Shown here in pieces: positions 1-6,069 of a stretch of DNA of 7,569 bases (its first letter is position 1; each line of letters starts with the position of its first letter). The stretch lies in NCBI GenBank assembly GCA_012728505.1, contig JAAYEY010000069.1, positions 1-7,569 on the forward strand. The letters are read 5' to 3'. Source of the DNA: Synergistaceae bacterium (GTDB lineage Bacteria > Synergistota > Synergistia > Synergistales > Synergistaceae). The position numbers and the translations under genes were made by a program. The notes beneath the pieces were generated by a model. It worked only from the letters and a program-made list of their open reading frames with translations, did no database searches and was not told the origin of the DNA.

Positions 1-227
1 AGCTTCTCAAGGCCCCAGAAGCAGCCTCCTGCCAGGTAAATAACTCCTGTGCCATTTTCTTTTACGTATGTGTTATCCTTAAAATCGATAGACATTCTAT
101 TTTCCTCCTTTGCCGTTCGTGATGCTGCAGGTGGCTGAATGGCGGCTTCTGCAGTCTGTGCCCCCATCATATGGAAGTCTCCGGGCACTGCTGTGAGTAG
201 GATCACCAGTATCAAAAATTTTATCAT
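1..227 (-). CDS. msrA: Peptide methionine sulfoxide reductase MsrA, 5' part, with signal peptide (partial)
   Basis: The reading frame leaves the window at base 1, so only the first 75 codons are present. Residues 63-72 (IYLAGGCFWG) carry the MsrA signature; Cys69 is the expected nucleophile that reduces methionine-S-sulfoxide in proteins. The ATG at 227 has an AGGAG site 8 bases upstream (236-240). Translation from it gives a Sec-type leader: Lys3, a hydrophobic stretch at about residues 4-14, and a likely signal peptidase I site after Ala-Glu-Ala at residues 26-28. No lipobox cysteine is seen. A proline/alanine-rich linker then leads to the enzyme domain. The product is therefore inferred to be exported to the periplasm or cell surface. 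A second in-frame ATG at 95 with its own SD could give a cytoplasmic form. Whether an MsrB domain follows cannot be seen. It is the third gene of the minus-strand run, 78 bases after corA. Confidence 0.9.
   Translation of the reverse strand, partial: MIKFLILVILLTAVPGDFHMMGAQTAEAAIQPPAASRTAKEENRMSIDFKDNTYVKENGTGVIYLAGGCFWGLEK
93..110 (-). promoter_or_regulatory. Internal ribosome binding site and alternative ATG inside msrA
   Basis: On the minus strand AAGGAGG (110-104) lies 8 bases before an in-frame ATG (95-93). This SD is stronger than that of the upstream start at 227. Initiation here would remove the first 44 residues, which include the whole signal peptide, and leave a protein with Cys at its residue 25, like typical cytosolic MsrA. 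The SD is read as Lys-Glu-Glu in the longer form. Confidence 0.6.
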
Positions 228-305
228 TTTAAACTCTCCTTATTTCTCCGAAACTGTGTGCAGTGAGCTTGATTTTTTTAATAAGGACCAAGCTTCAGTA
301 ACCTG

Positions 306-1217
306 TCAACGAAGAAATTTTTTCTTTTTGAATATCCAAAGACATCCAACGACCACTAATATACTTAGAAAGAATACGTAAAGATATCCGTAATGCCACC
401 TAAGTTCCGGCATGTATTCAAAATTCATCCCGTACCAGCCGGCAATTAATGTTAGGGGGAGGAATATCGCAGTTACAACTGTCAGCACCTTCATCACTAT
501 ATTCTGTCGGATGTCTATTTGGGTTTGATACGCTTCGCTTATCTGGAGTGAGTACTCCCTAAGCATCTGCGTTTCTTGGCGGAATCTGTTTATTTTGTCG
601 GAGAAATGTCCCAGGAGCTTTAAAGAAGTTTCTTCAAAAATACCATTTTCGTTTTCAATAAATTCCAGAACTACATCATATAATTGGAAATAGTAATGTG
701 AACAGGCCAGTATTTCCTTTCGTATTTCTACGATGCCATACATGAACCCTTCAAGCTTGTCTGAGAGAACAGAAGCCTCCAGTTTTGCTAAACGGTCCTC
801 TATCCCTTCAAGATATCTCAGGTCATTTTCAACCAATATTTCTATAAAGGTGTATAAAAAACGGCCAAGAGAGGGTTCCCGCCAGACAGTAGTGGCTTCT
901 ATCTTCTCAATTAACGAAAATGCTAATTTTGAATTGTCAACAAAGATAATTCCGTCGTTATTTATATAATATGAAAATCCGCTTCGTTTTCCAAAAGCTC
1001 TTTTATCGGGTACAGAGAGTGTTCCTGAAAGCATATCTTCATGGGCTTCAGCTTTGCAAAAGTGGGGTTTGGGATAGCGGGTCATTGTTGACAAGTCAAA
1101 TCCACGTGGAAGTTCGCCTTTTTCGAATTCACTCACCGTCATAACAGCGACAAAAGGCGTGGATATATCGCCTGAGCCTTCGATCTTTACAAGTTTTCTC
1201 CCTATAGAATAATACAC
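306..1217 (-). CDS. corA: CorA-family magnesium/divalent cation channel
   Basis: The 303-residue protein has the CorA layout: a soluble N-terminal domain, a long helical region (about residues 115-240) and two C-terminal membrane helices (about 243-262 and 276-296). The diagnostic Gly-Met-Asn is at 263-265 in YGMNF, followed by the Met-Pro-Glu loop (269-271) that is usual between the two helices at the pore mouth. A lysine-rich tail ends the protein, as expected for the cytoplasmic side. CorA proteins form homopentameric channels for Mg2+, sometimes Co2+ or Ni2+; the exact ion cannot be read from sequence. The N-terminal domain is divergent, as is common. Length is close to E. coli CorA (316). 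The start is GTG with GGAGG 8 bases upstream. It begins 30 bases after the dedA stop, so the two are probably cotranscribed. No Mg2+-sensing leader is visible in that short gap. Confidence 0.9.
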   Translation of the reverse strand: MYYSIGRKLVKIEGSGDISTPFVAVMTVSEFEKGELPRGFDLSTMTRYPKPHFCKAEAHEDMLSGTLSVPDKRAFGKRSGFSYYINNDGIIFVDNSKLAFSLIEKIEATTVWREPSLGRFLYTFIEILVENDLRYLEGIEDRLAKLEASVLSDKLEGFMYGIVEIRKEILACSHYYFQLYDVVLEFIENENGIFEETSLKLLGHFSDKINRFRQETQMLREYSLQISEAYQTQIDIRQNIVMKVLTVVTAIFLPLTLIAGWYGMNFEYMPELRWHYGYLYVFFLSILVVVGCLWIFKKKKFLR

Positions 1218-1247
1218 AGCTAAAACCTCCCTGAGTGCCGGTTGCAG

Positions 1248-1892
1248 CTACTGGTCGTTATCGGCTCGTGCCTTTTTCTTGTACCTCCAGATGTAAATCG
1301 TTGTCAGGAGCGCACATCCCATAATCAGTATTATTGAAATTTTTTTGATTTCTTGATGAATCAGCTCCTGGTTGCTTCCTAAAAAGTAACCTGTCAACGC
1401 AAGAATGATGACCCATACTCCCGAGCCAAGTCCCGTGTATAAACAGAACTGTCCCATAGGCATTCTGGCAAGCCCTGCGGGAAGTGAGATGTACTGCCGG
1501 ATAACAGGAATCAGTCTCCCTGTAAATGTGCTGATATGTCCATGCTTTGAGAAAAAGAGCTCTGCTTTGTCAAGTGATTCATGTGTTACAAAAAAATATT
1601 TTCCATATTTCTCAAAAAAGGGTCTCCCCCATTTTACCGCTATCCAATAATTGAAAATGCCACCCAAAATACTTCCTGTTATACCAGAAATTATTACCAG
1701 TAAAAGATTCATTTCTCCTTTCCAGGCCAGATAGCCTGCCGGAGGGACAACGACTTCGCTCGGAAAAGGAAAAAAAGAAGATTCAAGAAACATAAGTCCA
1801 ATGATCCCAGGGTATCCCATGTGTCCAATAACACTAACGAGCCAGTTTATAAGTGAAGAGAACATCCCTGCAATAGTAGTAAAAGCTTCCAA
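1248..1892 (-). CDS. DedA-family (SNARE-associated/VTT domain) inner membrane protein
   Basis: The 214-residue protein is hydrophobic with several membrane segments (about 15-36, 62-85, 152-172 and 184-202). Two DedA signatures are present: an N-terminal segment at residues 36-53 with Glu37, Pro42, Pro44, Glu46 and Ala-Gly-Tyr-Leu, and a second re-entrant motif at 123-140 (FTGRLIPVIR then LPAG) with the conserved Arg126, Pro129 and Arg132. DedA proteins are linked to envelope integrity and proton-motive-force maintenance; some members flip undecaprenyl phosphate or phospholipids. Which role this paralogue has cannot be decided from sequence. The start is TTG, chosen because AGGAGG lies 9 bases upstream; the next Met (residue 10) has no such site. 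It is the first gene of the minus-strand run and faces the divergent region 1893-2167. Confidence 0.9.
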   Translation of the reverse strand: MEAFTTIAGMFSSLINWLVSVIGHMGYPGIIGLMFLESSFFPFPSEVVVPPAGYLAWKGEMNLLLVIISGITGSILGGIFNYWIAVKWGRPFFEKYGKYFFVTHESLDKAELFFSKHGHISTFTGRLIPVIRQYISLPAGLARMPMGQFCLYTGLGSGVWVIILALTGYFLGSNQELIHQEIKKISIILIMGCALLTTIYIWRYKKKARADNDQ

Positions 1893-2053
1893 ATTTAATT
1901 TCCTCCTGTAGGTTCATCTTATTTCGCTACATAATTTTTACAGCGTTCGAATTTCATTACAGAAAATAAATAGCACTTATATTTGTATCCTCAGTAAGAT
2001 AAACTTAAAAAGATTAAAAGTCTATAGAAATTTTAATTGTGAATACTTTGTAG

Positions 2054-2082
2054 CTGTTACCGTTTCTTGAATGGGATATAAT
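2054..2082 (+). promoter_or_regulatory. Candidate promoter 1 for the asparaginase-like/rimO operon
   Basis: A perfect -10 hexamer TATAAT at 2077-2082 is preceded at 17 bases by a weak -35 (CTGTTA, 2054-2059, 3 of 6 matches). It is about 85 bases before the TTG start at 2168. Confidence 0.4.
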
Positions 2083-2087
2083 CTTGT

Positions 2088-2116
2088 TTGTAACGTTCTT
2101 CACTATGCGATAAAAT
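2088..2116 (+). promoter_or_regulatory. Candidate promoter 2 for the asparaginase-like/rimO operon
   Basis: TTGTAA (2088-2093, 4 of 6) and TAAAAT (2111-2116, 5 of 6) are separated by exactly 17 bases. It lies just downstream of candidate 1, so only one of the two may be used, or both in tandem. Confidence 0.45.
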
Positions 2117-2167
2117 GCACGTGAGATAGTTGTCCTGTTTCTCTAAGTTTGGGATGGAGGAATTGAT

Positions 2168-3163
2168 TTGATACCAAATACAAAACTTGCTTTGGTCATT
2201 GCCGGTAATATTTCTGGGGATGAAGAAAGCGCTGATCCTTGCTCGCTTTTAAATTATCTTCCGGAAGACATATTGGGTTGCTGTAAACTAATCGAATGGA
2301 GTTGTCAGCCAAGCAACCATTATTCAATGAAGTTGACAGCGGAGCTGGAAAATATGTTTGAGACGCTGATTTCAGATGGTTATACGGGCATAATCGTAGT
2401 CTCTGGGAGCGGGGTCATGGAAGAAATGGCTTATCTTACAGACCTTCTCTGGCAGCGTCCTGAGCCCGTTATCTTTGCCAACCTTATGGTGCAGGGCCGC
2501 GCAGGACTTAAAGAAGGACTGATGAATCTCAGATGCTCAGTTCTTGCCGCCCTGTCTGAACAAGCAAGGGATAAAGGGGTCCTGATTTGCTCGAGCGGTG
2601 AACTCTTTGCTGCTTCAGAAGCAGTAATGGTGGATCCTACGAGCCCGGAAAATATATTCCAGTCTCCTGAGAAGGGTTCTCTCGGAAAGATGTTGAATGA
2701 TGAAGTCAGGTTCTTGCGAACAGTAAGAAGACCCGGCTTTCTTGCCCGAAGGCCTGAAACTCCTGCGATAGTTGAGCTCGTCTATGCATCCCTCGGCGGA
2801 GGTGAAAGGATAATCTCCTCCCTCTCTTCAAATAAGGAGATACAGGGACTTGTCCTTGCCGGATTCGGAACAGGTAACGTTCCCCCTTCCTGGGTCCCTC
2901 ATATCATGAATATACTTAGAAAAAGGATACCGGTTGCCATTGTTTCAAGATGTTTCCAGGGGCACGTTTCCAAGACGAACTATTTTGAAGGGTGTTTCAT
3001 GAAACTGCTCGAAATTGGTGTTATGTCAGGAGGAAAGCTGAACCCTTATCAGGCGAGAACAAAGATGGCTCTTGGTATTGCCGCAGGCCTTACAGAGCAA
3101 GGACTAAGCCTCTACATGCTAAATCAGCCTGTAAGCGAGGAATCGCAGCTTCTTTACAAATGA
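2168..3163 (+). CDS. Asparaginase-family protein with altered active site
   Basis: The 331-residue protein aligns along its length with type I/II L-asparaginases and the related GatD domain. Visible landmarks are a beta strand and glycine turn at 8-17, the motif region 79-87 (SGSGVMEEM, usually HGTDTMEET), FQSP at 164-167, GFGTGNVPP at 232-240 and a C-terminal KLNPYQAR segment at 290-297. Key residues differ. By hand alignment to E. coli AnsA, the nucleophile Thr14 corresponds to Ile15, Thr91 to Ser81, Asp92 to Gly82, and Lys163 to about Val155, with no Lys between 137 and 168. Asparagine hydrolysis therefore seems doubtful; a binding or regulatory role, or a different amidase chemistry, is possible. 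The TTG start has GGAGG 7 bases upstream. Its stop overlaps the rimO start (ATGA), which suggests translational coupling. It shows no signal peptide, so is likely cytoplasmic. Confidence 0.8.
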   Translation: MIPNTKLALVIAGNISGDEESADPCSLLNYLPEDILGCCKLIEWSCQPSNHYSMKLTAELENMFETLISDGYTGIIVVSGSGVMEEMAYLTDLLWQRPEPVIFANLMVQGRAGLKEGLMNLRCSVLAALSEQARDKGVLICSSGELFAASEAVMVDPTSPENIFQSPEKGSLGKMLNDEVRFLRTVRRPGFLARRPETPAIVELVYASLGGGERIISSLSSNKEIQGLVLAGFGTGNVPPSWVPHIMNILRKRIPVAIVSRCFQGHVSKTNYFEGCFMKLLEIGVMSGGKLNPYQARTKMALGIAAGLTEQGLSLYMLNQPVSEESQLLYK

Positions 3164-4452
3164 AGATATATTGTTTAAGCCTTGGTTGTGCTAAGAACAA
3201 AGTTGACAGTGAGTGTCTGGCCGGAGAGCTTGAGCGAGCCGGACATAGCCTGGTTAGTGACGTGGAATTTGCTGAAGCTGGAATTGTTAACACCTGTGGG
3301 TTTATTCAGCCAGCCTCAGAAGAGAGCATCGCTGCGATATTGGACTTAGAACAGCTTAGAAATGAAGGAAAATTAAAAATAGTAGGCGTCGTAGGATGCC
3401 TTGTAAACAGATATTCAGAGGACCTTATTAGGGAAATGCCCTCTGTTGATTTCTGGGCAAAAAGCGAGGATTGGGCTTCTGTGATAAGGAGCTTGGGAGG
3501 AATCCCGGAAAATAGCCGTTATAGGACTCCGCTTCCGTCTTCATCTAAATTTACGAGATACCTCAAAATAAACGAAGGCTGCAGCAATAAATGTACATAC
3601 TGCACGATACCGTCAATCAGAGGAGAGCTAAGAAGCCTTCCTATAGATACTCTTATAAGCGAAGCTGACCAGCTTGTAAAAGAGGGAGCTGTTGAGCTTT
3701 GTTTGGTGGGTCAGGATCTGACAGTCTACGGGACCGACCTTTATGGAAAAGATTCTCTGATAGAACTTATAGACAAGCTGGAAAACTCCCTTCCGAAAGA
3801 CATATGGATTAGGCTGCTCTATCTACACCCCAGTAGGATTAATTTGAAACTTCTGGAAAGAGTCGCTTCCGGCACCCAGGTGCTTCCATACCTTGATATT
3901 CCGATACAGCATGCAGATCCCGATATTCTTTATGCTATGAACAGGGGGATATTGCCTGAAGAGCTATCGTCCATATTTACGACAGCGAGAAGTATTAATA
4001 AGGATTTTGCCCTTCGAACTACATGTATGGTGGGTTTTCCTGGGGAGAAAAAGCAACATTTCGATAAATTACTCGATTTTGTATCTAAAACACGCTTTGA
4101 CAGAATGGGTGCCTTTACCTTCTTTCCCGAAGAGGGAACAGAAGCGGAGAAAATGAAAGGCCAAGTAACTGAAACAGTCAAGAAAAAACGTCTCAATAAA
4201 CTTATGGCCCTTCAGGAAGAGATCTCTATGGAGCGTCAAGAACTCTTTGTGGGCAGAGTAATGGATGTTCTTATCGAGAGGGTGGACAGAGAGGTCTTTT
4301 TCGCAGAGGGTAGAAGTTTTCGTGAGGCGCCTGAAGTGGACGGGTTAATCGAGATAAGGAACATCAGTGAAAAAATTAAAGAGGGCGACATGGTCAAAGT
4401 CAAAATAACTGAGGCAATGCCCCACGATATGGTTGGAGAAGAGTTGAAATAA
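3160..4452 (+). CDS. rimO: Ribosomal protein S12 (aspartate) methylthiotransferase RimO
   Basis: RimO adds a methylthio group to the conserved Asp (Asp88 in E. coli numbering) of ribosomal protein S12, using two [4Fe-4S] clusters and S-adenosylmethionine. The 430 residues match the family's usual size and order. The N-terminal MTTase domain has Cys10 (SLGCAKNKVDSE), Cys46 (NTCGF) and Cys80 (VGCL), ligands of the auxiliary cluster. The radical SAM core carries Cys141, Cys145 and Cys148 (CSNKCTYC) followed by IPSIRG, and DIPIQH at 246-251. A C-terminal TRAM domain spans about 360-427. The SLGCAKNxVDSE form and the IPSIRG sequence favour RimO over MiaB. The start is the ATG overlapping the previous stop; a frame upstream is open to 2992 but would only re-read the asparaginase gene. 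The next gene starts on the last base of its stop codon. Confidence 0.95.
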   Translation: MKIYCLSLGCAKNKVDSECLAGELERAGHSLVSDVEFAEAGIVNTCGFIQPASEESIAAILDLEQLRNEGKLKIVGVVGCLVNRYSEDLIREMPSVDFWAKSEDWASVIRSLGGIPENSRYRTPLPSSSKFTRYLKINEGCSNKCTYCTIPSIRGELRSLPIDTLISEADQLVKEGAVELCLVGQDLTVYGTDLYGKDSLIELIDKLENSLPKDIWIRLLYLHPSRINLKLLERVASGTQVLPYLDIPIQHADPDILYAMNRGILPEELSSIFTTARSINKDFALRTTCMVGFPGEKKQHFDKLLDFVSKTRFDRMGAFTFFPEEGTEAEKMKGQVTETVKKKRLNKLMALQEEISMERQELFVGRVMDVLIERVDREVFFAEGRSFREAPEVDGLIEIRNISEKIKEGDMVKVKITEAMPHDMVGEELK

Positions 4453-4940
4453 TGATACTTACACCTGAAATGAAAACTTGGTATGGAATGACAGCAACTC
4501 TCGGGACACTGGGAAGATTCAGCAGTATGCCTGGGACACTGGGATCGATGGTTGCGTGCTTGGTTTGGCTTGCCTTTGGAGGACTGCCGCTTTGGGTAAT
4601 TGCAGCTGTAACTGTGATAGGAACGATTGCTGCTGATAAATACGAAAAAACTACTGAAAGAGAAGATCCGCCTGAAGTTGTTATCGATGAAGTTGTAGGC
4701 TGCTGGATAGCATGCTGGGGTTTTGAACCAACTTACGCGATAGTAGGGCTTTTTCTTTTCAGGATCATCGACATAACAAAGCCGTTTCCTGTTAAACAGA
4801 TGGAATACCTGCCAGGAGGAATAGGAATAATGGCAGATGACATAGCTGGCGGAATAATGGCCAATCTGCTCCTTAGAGGCATTACATGGCTTTTTTTTAA
4901 GGGTGGCTTAGATGTGATCTTAGGGTTTGTAGGCAGATGA
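4452..4940 (+). CDS. pgpA: Phosphatidylglycerophosphatase A
   Basis: PgpA removes phosphate from phosphatidylglycerophosphate to give phosphatidylglycerol at the inner membrane. All three family signatures are present in the 162 residues: LGRFSSMPGTLGS at 20-32; a DPPEVVIDE segment at 72-80 with the acidic pair Asp79/Glu80; and FRIIDITKPFP at 103-113 followed by GGIGIMADDIAGG at 122-134 with Asp129/Asp130. These acidic residues are expected to bind Mg2+. Hydrophobic segments lie at about 32-61, 93-107 and 131-149. The ATG shares one base with the rimO stop (TAATG); only a weak SD (AAGAG, 4439-4443) is seen, so translation probably depends on termination of rimO. In the Firmicutes version of this neighbourhood the place is usually held by pgsA, the enzyme of the step before. 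Confidence 0.93.
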   Translation: MILTPEMKTWYGMTATLGTLGRFSSMPGTLGSMVACLVWLAFGGLPLWVIAAVTVIGTIAADKYEKTTEREDPPEVVIDEVVGCWIACWGFEPTYAIVGLFLFRIIDITKPFPVKQMEYLPGGIGIMADDIAGGIMANLLLRGITWLFFKGGLDVILGFVGR

Positions 4941-5419
4941 ACATTGATATGAGGCCTCTAGCGGAAAGACTTATCGCGGAAGCAACTTCCCGCAATATAA
5001 CGATGTCCTTTGCTGAATCGTGTACCGGCGGACTCATAGCAGGTTCTGTAACGGACGTTTCTGGTGCGTCGAAAGTCTTTCTTGGCTCTGCTGTAACGTA
5101 CAGCAATGAAGCAAAGATATCCATACTTGGAGTGGATCCACAAATAATAAATGATTTTGGTGCCGTGAGTTCTCAGTGTGCTGAAAAAATGGCAGAGGGC
5201 GCCAGACGGATCTTCAAATCTGATATAGCTTTAAGTGTTACCGGGATTGCCGGACCTGACGGAGGAAGCGAAGAAAAGCCTGTAGGAACGGTTTGGTTCG
5301 GAATATCTCAAAGCGGAAGAACTTATACCTTCGAAAAAATTTTCGGTGGAGAAAGAGCGCTTATACGTAGTTCAGCGGTAGAGACGGCGCTTATTTCTCT
5401 AATAGAGAGAATGAAATAG
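4937..5419 (+). CDS. pncC: Nicotinamide-nucleotide amidohydrolase PncC (stand-alone CinA C-terminal domain)
   Basis: This 160-residue protein is the CinA C-terminal domain alone, which hydrolyses nicotinamide mononucleotide to nicotinic acid mononucleotide and ammonia, recycling NMN left by NAD-consuming reactions such as NAD-dependent DNA ligase. Landmarks are AESCTGG at 26-32 with the expected nucleophile Ser28, Tyr55 and Lys60 in the YSNEAK segment, LGV at 64-66, GAVS at 75-78, TGIAGPDGG at 102-110 and KPVGTVW at 114-120. The N-terminal CinA (MoCF-like) domain found in the roughly 410-residue Firmicutes proteins is absent; the length matches E. coli PncC, whose gene also sits next to recA. 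The start overlaps the pgpA stop by four bases (ATGA), implying coupling. thpR begins 13 bases after its stop. Assignment to the family is firm; the NMN activity is inferred from the family. Confidence 0.93.
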   Translation: MNIDMRPLAERLIAEATSRNITMSFAESCTGGLIAGSVTDVSGASKVFLGSAVTYSNEAKISILGVDPQIINDFGAVSSQCAEKMAEGARRIFKSDIALSVTGIAGPDGGSEEKPVGTVWFGISQSGRTYTFEKIFGGERALIRSSAVETALISLIERMK

Positions 5420-5432
5420 TAAGGTGGGGCGA

Positions 5433-6008
5433 ATGTCTTTTTTTTCGAACACCCTTCTTAGAACTTTTGTCTGTATTACCATACCTATGCCTCAGGTGAA
5501 GACTGTTTCAGCCTGGCTTTCTGCCAGAAGATGCGAATCACATGAGCTGAGATGGGTCTATCCTGATGCAATGCATCTAACTCTTAAGTTTTGTGGAGAA
5601 AGAACATCCGAGACAGTCAACATGCTTTTAAATGAATTAAAAGATTTTCGCAGTAAGGGACAGTTTGATATCTATATAGAAGATATAGGAGGTTTTCCTG
5701 ACCTGATTCAGCCCAGAGTAGTCTGGGCAAGTATAAAAGGAGATATAGAACGGCTTTTTGTAATAAGAAATGAAGTTGAAAAAGCTGCCTTAAAAGCTTC
5801 TATACCTAAGGAAAACAAGAAGTACATCCCCCACATTACTGTGGGTCGCAGGAACTCCGACCGCCCTCTCCCGGAAGAAACCTTATCATCAATGAGGTCT
5901 GCCAAGCTGGTGACTGAACCATGGACGGTTAAAGAAATAACGCTTATGAGAAGCGAACTTTCACCAATGGGCCCCAGATATACCCCGTTGGGGCTTTTCA
6001 AAATATGA
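5433..6008 (+). CDS. thpR: RNA 2',3'-cyclic phosphodiesterase (2H family, 2'-5' RNA ligase-like) ThpR
   Basis: The protein belongs to the 2H phosphoesterase family, which opens 2',3'-cyclic phosphates at RNA ends to 2'-phosphates and can join certain RNA halves by 2'-5' bonds in vitro. The two defining catalytic motifs are present: His48-Leu-Thr50 (HLTLKF) and His134-Ile-Thr136 (HITVGR). The length of 191 residues is normal. The substrate in the cell is not known from sequence. The ATG at 5433 is chosen because AAGGTGG (5421-5427) is 5 bases upstream; a GTG at 5424 in the same frame would add three residues but would lie inside that SD. It follows pncC by 13 bases. The last codons overlap a GC-rich hairpin (5971-5994) and the putative -35 of the recA promoter. 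Confidence 0.92.
   Translation: MSFFSNTLLRTFVCITIPMPQVKTVSAWLSARRCESHELRWVYPDAMHLTLKFCGERTSETVNMLLNELKDFRSKGQFDIYIEDIGGFPDLIQPRVVWASIKGDIERLFVIRNEVEKAALKASIPKENKKYIPHITVGRRNSDRPLPEETLSSMRSAKLVTEPWTVKEITLMRSELSPMGPRYTPLGLFKI
5971..5998 (+). terminator. Possible intrinsic terminator or attenuator at the end of thpR
   Basis: CCCC (5983-5986) and GGGG (5990-5993) form a tight stem with a 3-base loop, followed by CTTTT. An alternative 5-bp stem pairs GCCCC (5971-5975) with GGGGC (5990-5994). The T-run is only four bases and the element lies within the thpR coding sequence, so termination is probably partial if it occurs at all. Confidence 0.4.
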
Positions 6009-6023
6009 AATATTGTATATAAT
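5995..6023 (+). promoter_or_regulatory. Probable recA promoter
   Basis: TTTTCA (5995-6000, 4 of 6) and a perfect TATAAT (6018-6023) are separated by 17 bases, placing the start of transcription near 6030, about 40 bases before the recA ATG. No LexA site of the Gram-positive GAAC-N4-GTTC type or the E. coli CTG-N10-CAG type is seen around it. Confidence 0.55.
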
Positions 6024-6069
6024 TTATTTGTAATCAAAAAGTCTCAAATAGATACGAGGAGGCAGGCAA

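Larger units (their letters stand above)
1893..2167. other. Divergent intergenic control region
   Basis: This AT-rich gap separates the TTG start of dedA (minus) from the TTG start of the asparaginase-like gene (plus), so it must hold promoters for both directions. On the plus strand two sigma70-type candidates are visible (TATAAT at 2077-2082, and TTGTAA-17-TAAAAT at 2088-2116). For dedA only a weak candidate is seen: TATAAG read on the minus strand at 1981-1976, without a good -35. A 7-base inverted repeat (ATTAAAA 2013-2019, TTTTAAT 2031-2037) sits between the two sides and could be an operator or just AT-rich noise. No open frame or RNA gene is recognised. Confidence 0.6.

Noticed and set aside
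266..294. Inverted repeat AGCTTG/CAAGCT in the corA-msrA gap
   Set aside because: It is only 6 bp with a 17-base AT-rich loop and no proper T-run after it on the minus strand, so it is not a credible terminator.
279..309. Possible msrA promoter on the minus strand with a perfect TTGACA (309-304)
   Set aside because: No acceptable -10 hexamer lies 16-19 bases downstream (CCTTAT, CTTATT, TTATTA), and the TTGACA partly arises from the corA stop codon. Cotranscription with corA is simpler.
139..381. Plus-strand open frame over the msrA leader and corA end
   Set aside because: It is the antisense shadow of msrA and corA and has no family features.
2992..3159. Upstream extension of rimO in the same frame to an ATG at 2992
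   Set aside because: The extra 56 residues lie wholly over the asparaginase-like gene, match nothing in the RimO family, and the MKIYCLSLGCAKN start at 3160 is where RimO proteins normally begin.
5424..5432. GTG start for thpR three codons earlier
   Set aside because: The GTG overlaps the only Shine-Dalgarno-like sequence; ATG 5433 is correctly spaced from it.
6009..6069. SOS/LexA operator before recA
   Set aside because: Neither the GAAC-N4-GTTC nor the CTG-N10-CAG type box is present; damage control, if any, uses another site or mechanism.
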